Part shown: positions 9,111-17,912 of the stretch, in pieces
Layout of the letters: each line of letters starts with the position of its first letter
Position numbering within the stretch: position 1 is the stretch's first letter
Origin: JAMXLG01 sp963818925
GTDB taxonomy: Bacteria; Vulcanimicrobiota; Vulcanimicrobiia; Vulcanimicrobiales; Vulcanimicrobiaceae
Length of the DNA: 64,000 nt
Direction: 5' to 3'
Assembly (NCBI GenBank): GCA_963818925.1
Contig: CAWFTN010000001.1
Span: 620,001 to 684,000 of the forward strand
The notes under the pieces: generated by a model
What the model was told of the DNA's origin: nothing
The model's input: only the letters and a program-made list of their open reading frames with translations
The model's database searches: none
Made by a program: the position numbers and the translations under genes

Positions 9111-10268
9111 ATGCTTCGTATCACCATGCGGTGCGCCGTCTCAACCGGATTTCTTTCGTTGTGCCTCGTTCTGGCCGTCGCCCTAAAAACTGCCGCTCGG
9201 TGTGTTGCGGATCAACCGTCTCCGTCTCCGACTCCACAGCCGACGCCATTGGACTGCCGGACGAACATCAGCCAGGATCCGACCAACGTCGCGCAAGTGG
9301 GATGGCAACATAGTCAAGCGGATCTTCGCGCCGCCCGCGTCGATTTTCAGCGGTAATTTCTCTCGGAATCTGTTGTATTACACGTCACTCAACTACAACG
9401 GTTTCGTTACGCCTCCGGACAACCTCTTCAGCGTCTACGATTTTTACCTTGAATATAAGACGCCGATCGGGACACTGACCGTCGGAAAACAAAAAGAGAC
9501 GTTCGTCTACGAGATGGTCGCGCTTTCGCTCTTATTACCGCAACAGGAGCGTATCCTGAGTACATTTTTTCAATCGCGTGCCATCGGAGCAAAACTCACG
9601 AACACGGCGCTTAATCAGCATATGACATGGGCGGCGGGATGGTACCCGCTTCGCTACGACGGCAATCAATTTACGGCGCGCGTAAGCGGCGTGCCCTACA
9701 TTTCCGAAGACAATTCTCGATGGCTGCACCTTGCTGCCGCATATCGCTATCTCGAATCGTCCAACGGCACTCTACGCTTCCAGGGGAGGCCGGAATCCGA
9801 TGTGGCAGATTACTATGTCGATACCGGAAAGTTTGCAGCAAATTATGCAAATGAGTTGAGCTATGAGTTGGTAGCCACCACCAAGCCCGTTTCGTTGTAT
9901 GCCGAATATTCTCGGGCGTGGGTGAACGCGCCGCTGTCAAACAATCCGGAGTTTTTCGGATACTACGTCGAGGGACGCTGGGTTTGACCGGCGAGACACG
10001 GACGTACGACCGCGTGTTGGGATATGGCCGCGGTATCATTGCGAAACGGCCTTCCGGAGCGTGGGAGCTGGTTGCGCAGTTTTCGCGCGACAGTCTCCAG
10101 AGCGGAGCTATCGACGGCGGAAGTATGGGCGTCGGCTATGCCGGCCTGAAGCGGTGGAAGAACGCGCACTGGAAGCTCGGACTCGGATATGGGATCACCG
10201 GTCTCACACGGCGCGAGAAGTATGGCGTCATGCGACGTTTGCAGTTTCGTGTCCAATGGGCGTACTAA
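9111..10268 (+). CDS. Phosphate-selective porin (OprP/OprO-like), two frameshifts
   Basis: Three reading frames join into one 385-residue porin-like protein. It has a signal peptide (about residues 6-30), a Pro/Ser/Thr linker (PSPSPTPQPTP), then barrel strands such as LLYYTSLNYNGF, IGTLTVGKQKE, FFGYYVEGRWV|LTGETRTYDR and LQFRVQWAY at the C-terminus. Continuity requires removing one T from the run at 9344-9347 and adding one T to the run at 9983-9985. The second join reconstructs the GRWVLTGETR segment typical of the OprP family. Both indels sit in oligo-T runs, so a consensus error is more likely than a true pseudogene. Phosphate or anion selectivity is inferred from family only. Either ATG, 9111 or 9126, could be the start. 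Confidence 0.65.
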
Positions 10269-11122
10269 TTCGGCTCTTCGCCATAGTAACCGTAGCAGTC
10301 TCTTGGTGGTCATCCGCTTCACTCTGCGGCGCGCAAGCGCAACCGAGCCCATCCCCGAGCCCACACGCATCCGCTTCGGACACGATCGACGTTCCGGCCG
10401 ACTATAACGCACCGCTATCGCCTCGCTTATGGTTTTCTCTCGAGGACGAATTTTCGCCGACCTACGACGATCTGCGCGGATCGAGCAACACGATTAACCT
10501 TCGCGGTCAGATTCCGCTCGGTGAACTCGGTCAGCAGTTGCCTGGGACGCTTTTGATACCCGGGAAACTGCAACTCATCAAGTTCAAAGTACCGTTCGTT
10601 ACGTCCGCACCAAGCGATGCGATCAAGGGAAACGGTGATACCACGCTTGTTGCGCTCCAGTACCTCGGTGTTAAAGCACGGAAATGGGTATACGGACCGA
10701 TTTTCAAAATCCCAACGGCCTCGGCGGACGAGTTGGGAACGGGAAGATGGTCCGCCGGACCCGCGGCCGGATACACGTACGCACACGGATCGACCGTTAT
10801 CGGTCTCTATCAAGAGACATACGTTTCGTTCGCGGGCCCGAAGTCGCGCGGAGCCGTCGCGCAAACGCAGATTCAGCCGGGCCTATTTTTTACGTTGCCG
10901 CGCGGCTGGCTCGTCGGAACATCTCAAATGAAGTTCACCTACAACTGGCAGACAAACGCGTGGCAGAACGTCCCCGTAGGTGTTCTGCTCGAAAAGGACA
11001 CCGAAAGCGGCTATCACGAGTTTTCAATCGGTTTCGAAGCCGAAGCAAACCTCATTCGCGTACAAAACAACGTGCAGTGGACGTTCCGGCTGAACTTCAA
11101 GTATCGCCGATTAGCGCAATAA
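10256..11122 (+). CDS. Putative outer-membrane beta-barrel protein
   Basis: This product of 288 residues begins with a hydrophobic signal sequence (GVLIRLFAIVTVAVSWW) and a Pro/Ser linker (QPSPSPSPHASA). Alternating-pattern strands follow (INLRGQIPLGEL, WVYGPIFKIPTA, AGPAAGYTYAHGSTVIGLYQ), and it ends with an aromatic strand near FRLNFKYRRLAQ. The layout resembles transporter/neuromedin-U-like or phenol-degradation barrel proteins, but I cannot name the family with confidence. Its ATG lies inside the last codons of the porin gene (13-base overlap), so the two are probably co-transcribed and act in the same outer membrane. Confidence 0.55.
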   Translation: MGVLIRLFAIVTVAVSWWSSASLCGAQAQPSPSPSPHASASDTIDVPADYNAPLSPRLWFSLEDEFSPTYDDLRGSSNTINLRGQIPLGELGQQLPGTLLIPGKLQLIKFKVPFVTSAPSDAIKGNGDTTLVALQYLGVKARKWVYGPIFKIPTASADELGTGRWSAGPAAGYTYAHGSTVIGLYQETYVSFAGPKSRGAVAQTQIQPGLFFTLPRGWLVGTSQMKFTYNWQTNAWQNVPVGVLLEKDTESGYHEFSIGFEAEANLIRVQNNVQWTFRLNFKYRRLAQ

Positions 11123-11218
11123 CTGCAGTGCCGGGATAAACTGCGACGGTGCGAAAGGCTAAAGTGAACCCATAAACGGAGGGGTTTCGCATGCTACGCC
11201 GCGGCACTGTCGCGCTGG

Positions 11219-11890
11219 CTAGACGAGAGCGCGTTTCGATGCCACGCGCGAATCAATAAAAGCAATCCAATCGTGCATGCCTTCTCTCGTCCTCGCCGAC
11301 AATTCAATGACCGGCAAATCGGGATGCACGCGGTGGATGTTCTGTAGTGCGGCTGGGCGATCGAACTGCGTCGCCGGAGCAAGATCGATTTTCGAAACGA
11401 CGGCAACATGCGCAGTCGTGAAGGCAAGCGGATATTTGAGCGGTTTGTCTTCGCCTTCGGTGACCGAAAAGACGACGATCCGCAAGTCTTCGCCGAGATC
11501 GTATTCCGCGGGACAGATCAAATTGCCGACGTTCTCGATCGCGAGCACGTCGGGCTCGCCTATGTCGAACTCGCGCAGCGCCGCAGCGACCATCTGCGCG
11601 TCGAGCCGGCACTCTGCACCTGTCGTGATTTGCTTCGCGGGCGCACCAGTGCGCGCGAGCCGTTGTGCATCGTTATCCGTGGCCTGATCGCCGACGAGCG
11701 CCGCGACTGAGTAGTGCTCTTGGAGCCGGCGAAGCGTTTCTTCGAGCAGCGTAGTTTTGCCGGCGCCCGGGCTCGACAAGAAGTTGAGCACGTATGTCCC
11801 GCTGCGCGCGAAACGCGCGCGGAGATCACCTGCCAGCGTATCGTTCTTGCGAAGAATGTTCTGCTGGATGTCGATCAGACGAAGCGGCAT
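11219..11890 (-). CDS. hypB: Hydrogenase nickel-incorporation GTPase HypB
   Basis: HypB hydrolyses GTP to drive nickel insertion into the hydrogenase large subunit together with HypA. The P-loop SSPGAGKTT lies near residue 39. GDQATDNDA, the ENVGNLICP block and SKIDLAP (G4-type) follow in the expected order, and 223 residues is normal. There is no His-rich N-terminal metal store. The family's GCHLDA metal motif reads ECRLDA, so the Cys is kept but the His is replaced by Arg. The gene runs leftward with hypA, divergent from the structural genes, and its first 65 bases overlap the end of hypA. Confidence 0.95.
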   Translation of the reverse strand: MPLRLIDIQQNILRKNDTLAGDLRARFARSGTYVLNFLSSPGAGKTTLLEETLRRLQEHYSVAALVGDQATDNDAQRLARTGAPAKQITTGAECRLDAQMVAAALREFDIGEPDVLAIENVGNLICPAEYDLGEDLRIVVFSVTEGEDKPLKYPLAFTTAHVAVVSKIDLAPATQFDRPAALQNIHRVHPDLPVIELSARTREGMHDWIAFIDSRVASKRALV

Positions 11891-12233
11891 AGACGGCCTC
11901 CATCGCGGCTACAAGCAGTTCGCGGCCGCGTACGATGTCGTTTGATGAAGTCGTACATGCGGGGCACACAGGAATAGCTCCACTGTCGATCGTTCGTTCG
12001 CGCGCGCAGTTCGTACAAAAGATGGTAAGCGGAACGCGCTCGATTTCCAACCGCGCGCCGGAAGCGACCGTGCCTTCAATCGCCATCTCCCAGGCGAATT
12101 GCAACGCGTCCGGGACAACGCTCGTCAATATACCGACGCGCAAGTAAACGGTCGCTATGCGTTCGATATGCTCGCGTTCCGCTCGCTCGCATAATTCGTC
12201 CACGATGGCGAGGGCAATCGACGCTTCGTGCAC
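11826..12233 (-). CDS. hypA: Hydrogenase nickel metallochaperone HypA
   Basis: HypA binds Ni(II) and hands it to the large subunit. The GTG at 12233 is the start because nickel binding in HypA needs His at position 2, and GTG here is followed directly by HEASIAL. The zinc site is CTNC...CPAC. The protein is 135 residues, about 20 longer than usual: the family normally ends soon after the GRELLVAAMEAV segment, and here an extra tail (ASSDRHPAEHSSQERYAGR) runs on into the hypB coding region. It is the first gene of the leftward hypAB pair. Confidence 0.93.
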   Translation of the reverse strand: MHEASIALAIVDELCERAEREHIERIATVYLRVGILTSVVPDALQFAWEMAIEGTVASGARLEIERVPLTIFCTNCARERTIDSGAIPVCPACTTSSNDIVRGRELLVAAMEAVYAASSDRHPAEHSSQERYAGR

Positions 12234-12304
12234 GCCGTAACTATTCCAAAAATTCTCTCTGCGACCTATCATGGATACCTCAGGTCCGATCGCGCGCGAA
12301 AGTG

Positions 12305-12318
12305 GAAGTGTCTACTTC
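12305..12318. promoter_or_regulatory. Inverted repeat in the hypA / small-subunit divergent region
   Basis: The 108-base gap between the hypA start and the small-subunit start holds the inverted repeat GAAGT-GTCT-ACTTC. It is centred 13 bases before the GGAGG site of the small-subunit gene. It could be an operator for the divergent hydrogenase transcripts or an mRNA hairpin. No clear -35/-10 pair was identified. Confidence 0.3.
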
Positions 12319-12341
12319 TGCGTTTGCGCGGGAGGTTTGCG

Positions 12342-13376
12342 ATGGCAGTTCGAGCGCCCGCTATACCCGAGATCAATCTTCTGTGGATCAACGCCGGTCT
12401 AAGTTGCGACGGTGATTCCGTTTCGTTGACCAATGCGCAGCGGCCAAGCATTGAAGATATTGTCATGGGCGGCATACCCGGGCTGCCCAAAGTGAATGTG
12501 TATTGGCCGCTCGTTGCATATGAAACCGGCGACAAGTTCATTCAAGCGTTCTTCAAAGCAGAACGCGGCGAGATGGAGCCGTTCGTTCTTGTCATCGAAG
12601 GGTCGGTTGCCAACGAGCATGTGAAACGTGAGGGCTATTGGACCGGATTCGGTAACGATCCGGCAACCGGTCAGCCGCGCACGCTCATGGAGTGGATCGA
12701 CGCGCTTGCACCAAAAGCCACGGCGGTTATCGCAGCGGGCACGTGCGCAACGTACGGCGGCATTCACGCCATGCAGGGCAATCCGACGGGCGCGATGGGG
12801 CTTGCCGATTACCTCGGCTGGGATTGGAAGTCGAAAGCCGGTCTTCCGATCATCAACGTTCCGGGGTGTCCCGTGCAGCCCGACAACATGTCGGAGACGC
12901 TCACGCAGTTGTTGCTCTTTGCAGCCGGACGCGCACCTGTTCCGGAGCTTGATGACATGCTTCGTCCGAAGTGGCTGTTTGAACGCACGGTTCACGACGG
13001 CTGCGACCGCGCGGGATACTACGAACAGGGTGATTTTGCGTCGGTGTACGGCGACGATCGTTGCTTGGTCAAACTCGGCTGTTGGGGGCCGGTTGTAAAA
13101 TGCAACGTCCCGAAGCGTGGATGGATGGACGGCATCGGCGGATGCCCCAACGTCGGCGGCATTTGCATGGCGTGCACGATGCCCGGTTTCCCCGACAAAT
13201 ACATGCCGTTCATGGACGAGCCGCCCGGCGCGACACTTTCGACGATGCTCGTCACCGGTTACGGGCGCTTCATTCGCACGATGCGCGCCGCGACGATTGC
13301 GACGGGCGACAAGGAGCCGAAGTGGCGGCATACCGGCGAGGCACTAACGACCGGATACACGCCGCGAGGCTATTAA
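12342..13376 (+). CDS. [NiFe]-hydrogenase small subunit, group 1h-type
   Basis: This 344-residue electron-transfer subunit carries the three Fe-S clusters that take electrons from the NiFe site. GGAGG at 12331-12335 sets the ATG at 12342. It opens directly with the cluster-binding core (LLWINAGLSCDGDSV, Cys22-Asp23) and has no Tat signal peptide, as in group 1h (Hhy/actinobacterial-type) enzymes. In the crystallised Ralstonia group 1h enzyme the proximal cluster is bound by three Cys and one Asp, which fits the Cys-Asp here. Further ligands appear in GTCATYGG, NVPGCPVQP, HDGCDRAGYYE, KLGCWGP and a C-terminal GGCPNVGGICMACTMPG block. The electron acceptor is not encoded in the cluster. Confidence 0.93.
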   Translation: MAVRAPAIPEINLLWINAGLSCDGDSVSLTNAQRPSIEDIVMGGIPGLPKVNVYWPLVAYETGDKFIQAFFKAERGEMEPFVLVIEGSVANEHVKREGYWTGFGNDPATGQPRTLMEWIDALAPKATAVIAAGTCATYGGIHAMQGNPTGAMGLADYLGWDWKSKAGLPIINVPGCPVQPDNMSETLTQLLLFAAGRAPVPELDDMLRPKWLFERTVHDGCDRAGYYEQGDFASVYGDDRCLVKLGCWGPVVKCNVPKRGWMDGIGGCPNVGGICMACTMPGFPDKYMPFMDEPPGATLSTMLVTGYGRFIRTMRAATIATGDKEPKWRHTGEALTTGYTPRGY

Positions 13377-13393
13377 GAAGAAAGCAGTGACGC

Positions 13394-15190
13394 ATGACGA
13401 CTAAAGACGTCCCGAGCATTAGGGGCGAAATCGAGCAGCCCCAGCTCGTCGAGATGGCGTGGGATCCGATTACGCGCATCGTCGGCAGCCTCGGCATCTA
13501 CACCAAGATCGATTTCAAGCAGAAAAAGGTGGCCGAATGTCATAGCACGTCATCCGTCTTCCGCGGCTATAGCGTCTTCATGCGCGGCAAAGATCCGCGC
13601 GACGCGCATTTTATAACGAGCCGCATTTGCGGAATCTGCGGCGACAATCATGCCGCGTGTTCCGTCTACAATCAAAACATGGCCTACGGCATCGAAAATC
13701 CGCCAATGGGCGATTTGATCATGAATCTCGGCGAGGCTGCCGAGTACATGTTCGATCACAATATTTTCCAGGAGAATCTCGTCGCCGTCGACTTCTGCGA
13801 GAAGATGGTGCGCGAAACGAATCCCAGCGTGTGGGAGAAAGCGAAAACGGCGGAAGCGCCGCATGCCGCGCAGCACGGGTATAGGACAATCGCCGATATC
13901 ATGACGGCGTGCAATCCGTTCGAGGGTGAAATTTCTCGCCGCGGCCTCGAGCTCAGCCGCATGACGCGCGAAATGTTCTGCTTGATGGAAGGGCGGCACG
14001 TCCATCCGTCGACGCTGTATCCCGGCGGCGTCGGCACGGTTGCAACGATGCAGCTTTTCACCGATTACTTGTCGCGCTTGATGAAGTACATCGAGTGGAT
14101 GAAGGTCTGCGTACCAATCCACGACGACCTCTTTGATTTCTTCTATGAGGCGCTTCCCGGCTACGAGCATGTCGGCGAACGTCGCGTGTTGCTCGGGTGC
14201 TGGGGCGCGCTCTACCACGTCGGACAGGGCATCTCCGACTTTAAGTATCAGAACATGAACCGCTGGGGCAAAAAGATGTACGTCACACCCGGCGTGATCG
14301 TCGACGGCAAACTCGTGACCAACGAACTCGTCGACATCAATCTCGGCATGCGGATCTTACTCGGATCGTCGTATTACATCGATTGGGAACCCGGCGGAAA
14401 GCTCGTCGATCGAGATCCGCTCGGGAATCCCGTCGACATTCGCCACCCATGGAACGCGCAACAGATTCCCGCGCCGCAGAAGCGTGATTTTGACGGCAAG
14501 TACAGTTGGGTGATGTCACCGCGCTGGTTCGACGGCAACGATTATCTGGCACTCGATACCGGTGGCGGACCGCTTGCGCGGTTGTGGTCCACGGCGCTCT
14601 CGGGATTGGTCGACACGCCGTATCTCAAAGCATCGAACGGAACGATTACGATGACGCTTCCAAAGACGTCGCTCAAGCCCGAGATGACGTTCGAATGGAA
14701 GATCCCGAAGTGGAGCAACGCGATCGAACGCGATCGCGCGCGCACTTATTTCCAGGCGTACGCGGCTGCGCTCGCGATGCATTTCGTCGAGCTCGGCATC
14801 GAAATGATGGGCAAAGGCGAGACGCAAACGTGGAGTGACTTCACCGTTCCCAAGGAAGCGATCAGCGTCGGATTCACCGAAGCCGTGCGCGGCGTGCTCT
14901 CGCACCACATGGTGATCAGCGACGGCAAGATCGAAAACTATCAGCCGTGGCCGCCGACGCCGTGGAACGCAAATCCGCGCGATAATTACGGTACGCCCGG
15001 ACCGTATGAAGACGCGGTGCAGAACACGCCGATCTTCGAAGAAAACGGACCGGACAATTTTAAAGGCATCGACATCATGCGCACAGTGCGCAGTTTCGAT
15101 CCCTGCTTGCCGTGCGGAGTCCATATGTATCTGGGCGGCGGCAAGACGATCGAGCGCATCCACACGCCGTTTGCGGCACCCGAGGTGTAG
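13394..15190 (+). CDS. [NiFe]-hydrogenase large (catalytic) subunit, group 1h-type
   Basis: This catalytic subunit of 598 residues binds the Ni-Fe(CN)2CO site that oxidises H2. The N-terminal ligand motif RICGICGDNH gives Cys79 and Cys82. The C-terminal motif DPCLPCGVH gives Cys571 and Cys574, ending at His577. A further 21 residues (starting MYLGGGKT) form the extension removed by the maturation protease encoded downstream. The gene starts 17 bases after the small-subunit stop. The motif pattern fits oxygen-tolerant, high-affinity group 1h enzymes used to scavenge atmospheric H2. Distinguishing 1h from the related 1l group needs a phylogeny. Confidence 0.95.
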   Translation: MTTKDVPSIRGEIEQPQLVEMAWDPITRIVGSLGIYTKIDFKQKKVAECHSTSSVFRGYSVFMRGKDPRDAHFITSRICGICGDNHAACSVYNQNMAYGIENPPMGDLIMNLGEAAEYMFDHNIFQENLVAVDFCEKMVRETNPSVWEKAKTAEAPHAAQHGYRTIADIMTACNPFEGEISRRGLELSRMTREMFCLMEGRHVHPSTLYPGGVGTVATMQLFTDYLSRLMKYIEWMKVCVPIHDDLFDFFYEALPGYEHVGERRVLLGCWGALYHVGQGISDFKYQNMNRWGKKMYVTPGVIVDGKLVTNELVDINLGMRILLGSSYYIDWEPGGKLVDRDPLGNPVDIRHPWNAQQIPAPQKRDFDGKYSWVMSPRWFDGNDYLALDTGGGPLARLWSTALSGLVDTPYLKASNGTITMTLPKTSLKPEMTFEWKIPKWSNAIERDRARTYFQAYAAALAMHFVELGIEMMGKGETQTWSDFTVPKEAISVGFTEAVRGVLSHHMVISDGKIENYQPWPPTPWNANPRDNYGTPGPYEDAVQNTPIFEENGPDNFKGIDIMRTVRSFDPCLPCGVHMYLGGGKTIERIHTPFAAPEV

Positions 15191-15193
15191 CGC

Positions 15194-15683
15194 ATGCCGG
15201 ATGTGCTCAACGAGTCGAGTAACCGCGTCCAGACGCTTCTCGATCGCTTTAGTTCGTTTCCCCCGAGTACCGGAGCGCGCGGCGATGCGGAGGAACTGGT
15301 GCGTGTCGTCTCCGGGCTCTACGGTGAAGGACTGCGGCGCATGATACGCGTGCTGCACGAATCGCTCGGGGAAGGCGCGAACGATGCGGTTGAATCGTGT
15401 TGCGACGACCCTGATCGTAGCGAGCCTTCTCATCACGCACGGCTTGCATCCCGTTGCGCTCGACGAACGCGTTCGGCGGGCGATCGATGCCGTGCGCCCG
15501 GAATTGCAGGCAAAAGGCGGCGACGCGGAGCTGGTGAGTGCCGATGAAGACGTCGTTTCGGTTCGCATCGACGGCATGTCGGATCTCGTGCCGATCGTCG
15601 AGCGTGCGGTCTTCAGTTACGCTCCCGAAGTACTCGAGGTGCGAGCCGTCGGGCAAACCGTCTCCCTGTTGAACGTCCGATGA
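15194..15683 (+). CDS. NifU-like Fe-S scaffold protein of the hydrogenase operon (one frameshift)
   Basis: Two frames join into one 162-residue protein. The N-terminal helical part (to YGEGLRRMIRVLHESL) and the C-terminal part (LIVASLLITHGLHPVALDERVRRAIDAV... then a NifU-type domain, KGGDAELVSADEDVVSVRIDG) belong together, as in NifU-domain proteins of high-affinity hydrogenase loci. Removing one C from the run at 15409-15411 restores the frame and gives ...DDLIVASLL. The usual NifU CxxC pair is absent (SDLVPIVERAV replaces it), so iron-sulfur binding here is doubtful. The gene begins 3 bases after the large-subunit stop and its end overlaps the DUF5947 gene by 4 bases. Confidence 0.75.
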
Positions 15684-16276
15684 CATCGTTTCTTACGCGC
15701 CTCTTGCGCCAACCGGCGACTCCGACGACGCAGCAGTGCGAGCTCTGCGCCGGTGCGCTTGACGGCGCGCACGGTCACGTCGTGGACACGACCGATCGCC
15801 GCCTGCTCTGTACGTGCTTTGCATGCAGCATGCTCTTCACCAGCAGTACGCGCGGACGGTTGCGCGCCGTGCCCAAGCGATACGCCCTCATTCCGTCGCC
15901 TCTCTTCAGTGATGCGCAGTGGGATGCGCTCGGCATTCCGATCGGACTTGCATTCTTCTTTGCGAACAGCAAGACGCAGCGTATCGTCGCGTTCTATCCC
16001 GGTCCGGCAGGCGCGACCGAATCGGAATTGCCGCTCGATGCCTGGAGCGAACTGCGCGCGCGCGAGGCGCTGATTGCGTCGATGCAACCGGACGTCGAGG
16101 CGGTGCTTGTCTATCGCCTTCACGGGCACCGCGCGCGGTCGTTTCTCGTTCCGATCGACGTCTGCTACGAGCTCGTCGGACTCGTTCGCTCGCAGTGGAC
16201 CGGAATCTCCGGCGGCGACGAGGTTCACGAGACGATCGATCGATTCTTCGCACGCATTTCGGAGTTCGCAGGATGA
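15680..16276 (+). CDS. DUF5947 family hydrogenase-operon protein
   Basis: This 198-residue protein has a Cys-rich N-terminus: CELCAGAL near residue 20, then a CTCFAC segment, suggesting a zinc or Fe-S knuckle. An alpha/beta part follows, with LFSDAQWDALGIPIGLAFFF and a closing amphipathic helix. From family knowledge I match it to DUF5947, which occurs almost only in operons for actinobacterial-type high-affinity hydrogenases. Its role is unknown. It overlaps the NifU-like gene by 4 bases and the next gene by 4 bases, so it is part of the same polycistronic message. Confidence 0.75.
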   Translation: MTSFLTRLLRQPATPTTQQCELCAGALDGAHGHVVDTTDRRLLCTCFACSMLFTSSTRGRLRAVPKRYALIPSPLFSDAQWDALGIPIGLAFFFANSKTQRIVAFYPGPAGATESELPLDAWSELRAREALIASMQPDVEAVLVYRLHGHRARSFLVPIDVCYELVGLVRSQWTGISGGDEVHETIDRFFARISEFAG

Positions 16277-16896
16277 GCGCGCTGCAATTCAACGTCGTCG
16301 ATGCACGAGCAATACCGAATGCCGCCTCGCCGACGATTGCATTCCGCCTTCACGTCGAATCGGAGACGCCGGTCGACGCAATGGTGCTGCGCGCCGAGTT
16401 GCGCATCGAGCCGCAATGGCGAAGGTACGATCGCGAGGAGCAAGTGCTGCTCGGTGATCTCTTCGGCACGCCGGATCGCTGGCAAACCACGCTGCGCACC
16501 TTCGCATGGGCCGACGTTGCGCTCGTCGTCCCGGGCTTTACCGGCGAGACCGAGACGGAAATCCTCGTTTCGTGCACCTACGACTACGATCAGGCGGCGA
16601 CGCGATTCTTTGACGTCGTCCACTCCGGCGCAATTCCGATTCGCTTTTTATTCAGCGGTGCGGTGTTTCGCGACGGCGGCTCAGGCTTTTCGACCGACCG
16701 TATCGCATGGAGCAGTGAAAGCGCATACCCGATGCCGGTGCGCGTTTGGCGCGATGCGATGCGCGCGTGCTACGGCGATGACGTCCTCATCCGTATCAAA
16801 CGCGAAACGCTGGAGGAACTGCGCCGGTATCGCGCCTTGAGCGGTGTCACAACGTGGGACGAACTCTTCGGGCGGCTGATCGGGGCGCCGACATGA
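16273..16896 (+). CDS. DUF6084 family hydrogenase-operon protein
   Basis: This 207-residue protein begins with a beta-rich part (LQFNVVDARAIPNAASPTIAFRLHVE, VLRAELRIEPQWRRYD) resembling a small Ig-like fold. A conserved YDREEQVLLGDLFGTPDRW stretch and an all-alpha C-terminus follow. The order and sequence match the DUF6084 proteins found beside DUF5947 in high-affinity hydrogenase operons. No catalytic motif is visible and the function is unknown. The start overlaps the DUF5947 stop (GGATGA), and it shares an ATGA junction with the following gene. Confidence 0.7.
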   Translation: MSALQFNVVDARAIPNAASPTIAFRLHVESETPVDAMVLRAELRIEPQWRRYDREEQVLLGDLFGTPDRWQTTLRTFAWADVALVVPGFTGETETEILVSCTYDYDQAATRFFDVVHSGAIPIRFLFSGAVFRDGGSGFSTDRIAWSSESAYPMPVRVWRDAMRACYGDDVLIRIKRETLEELRRYRALSGVTTWDELFGRLIGAPT

Positions 16897-17912
16897 GAGC
16901 CGATGTGCGCGCGGTCGCCGATGCGGTGCTCTACGAGGGCTTTTTGCTCTTCCCATATGCGAAGAGCGCGCTCAAGAACCGCATGCCGTTTCAGTTCGGC
17001 GTCGTGATGCCGGAGGGTTATCACGATCCATCGGAGCCGGCGTCGATACGCGCGCAGTGTGTGTTTTGTCCCGAGTCCGGCGAGACGAACGCACGAATCG
17101 ACGGCGTCGTACGCTTTTTGCGCGTCGGTGACGATCCGATTGAGGAAGAAGTTGCGTTCACGTTCGCGCCCGGCACGCCGTTTGGCCAATGCTTCATCAC
17201 AAACGGCCTACGCGGGGAGATCAACGTCGTAGCTCATGCGGAATCCACAAATCTGCGACTGGCGTTCGAGATCATCAATCACTCTGCGGTCGACGCAACC
17301 GCCACGCGCAACGATGCGTTACGCGATGCGTTCGTCAGCACGCACGTGCTGCTCGAGGCGCACGGTGGCGATTTCCCGTCCACGAACGATCCGCCGGCCG
17401 CGAACGACCGGCTCTATCCGGTTCTCGCCGGCGAGCGTAGAGGAGGCGGGCAGGTATCAAAGACGCTGTTGCTCTCTCCGATCATCCTTGAAGATTTTCC
17501 GCGAATCGCTGCGGCCAGCCGTACGCACACGTTCGACGGAACCGAGATCGACGAGTTGCTGATGCTCAGCGTCGCATCGCTGACCGACGAGGAGAAGCGC
17601 GAAGCGCGTGCGGCGCATCCGTACGTGCGAACGCTGGTCGAACGCGCCGAAGCGCTCGACCCGCAAACGCTTCAAACCTTGCACGGTGAAATCACGAAGG
17701 GATCGCACGTGCGCGTCGTCCCGAATCGCCGCGCTGACGTCTGGGATGACGTGGTGCGCGGCATGACGGCGCGTGTCAATGCGATTCAAACCGATCTCGA
17801 AGGCAGGCACTACGTCGGCGTCGTCTTTGATGCCGATCCGGCGAGCGAATTGCACGACTGGTATGGGCGTTCGTTTTTCTACGGCATCGATGAAGTGGAG
17901 TTGCTGCCGTGA
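16893..17912 (+). CDS. Conserved hydrogenase-operon protein of unknown function
   Basis: I do not recognise a named domain in this 339-residue protein. It contains an N-terminal LYEGFLLFPYAKSALKNRMPFQFGVVMP block, a CVFCPESG cysteine pair near residue 52, and a conserved-looking SPIILEDFPRIAAASR stretch. The end is near YGRSFFYGIDEVELLP. The position between DUF6084 and the maturation protease, with ATGA and GTGA overlaps on both sides, says it is translated with the hydrogenase proteins. Similar-sized unassigned proteins sit in the same place in other group 1h loci. Assembly or electron-coupling roles are possible but unproven. Confidence 0.7.
   Translation: MRADVRAVADAVLYEGFLLFPYAKSALKNRMPFQFGVVMPEGYHDPSEPASIRAQCVFCPESGETNARIDGVVRFLRVGDDPIEEEVAFTFAPGTPFGQCFITNGLRGEINVVAHAESTNLRLAFEIINHSAVDATATRNDALRDAFVSTHVLLEAHGGDFPSTNDPPAANDRLYPVLAGERRGGGQVSKTLLLSPIILEDFPRIAAASRTHTFDGTEIDELLMLSVASLTDEEKREARAAHPYVRTLVERAEALDPQTLQTLHGEITKGSHVRVVPNRRADVWDDVVRGMTARVNAIQTDLEGRHYVGVVFDADPASELHDWYGRSFFYGIDEVELLP

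Noticed and set aside
12399..13331. A 310-codon minus-strand frame opposite the hydrogenase small subunit
   Set aside because: It is antisense to a clear enzyme gene and has Arg/His-rich composition. High G+C third positions create long shadow frames.
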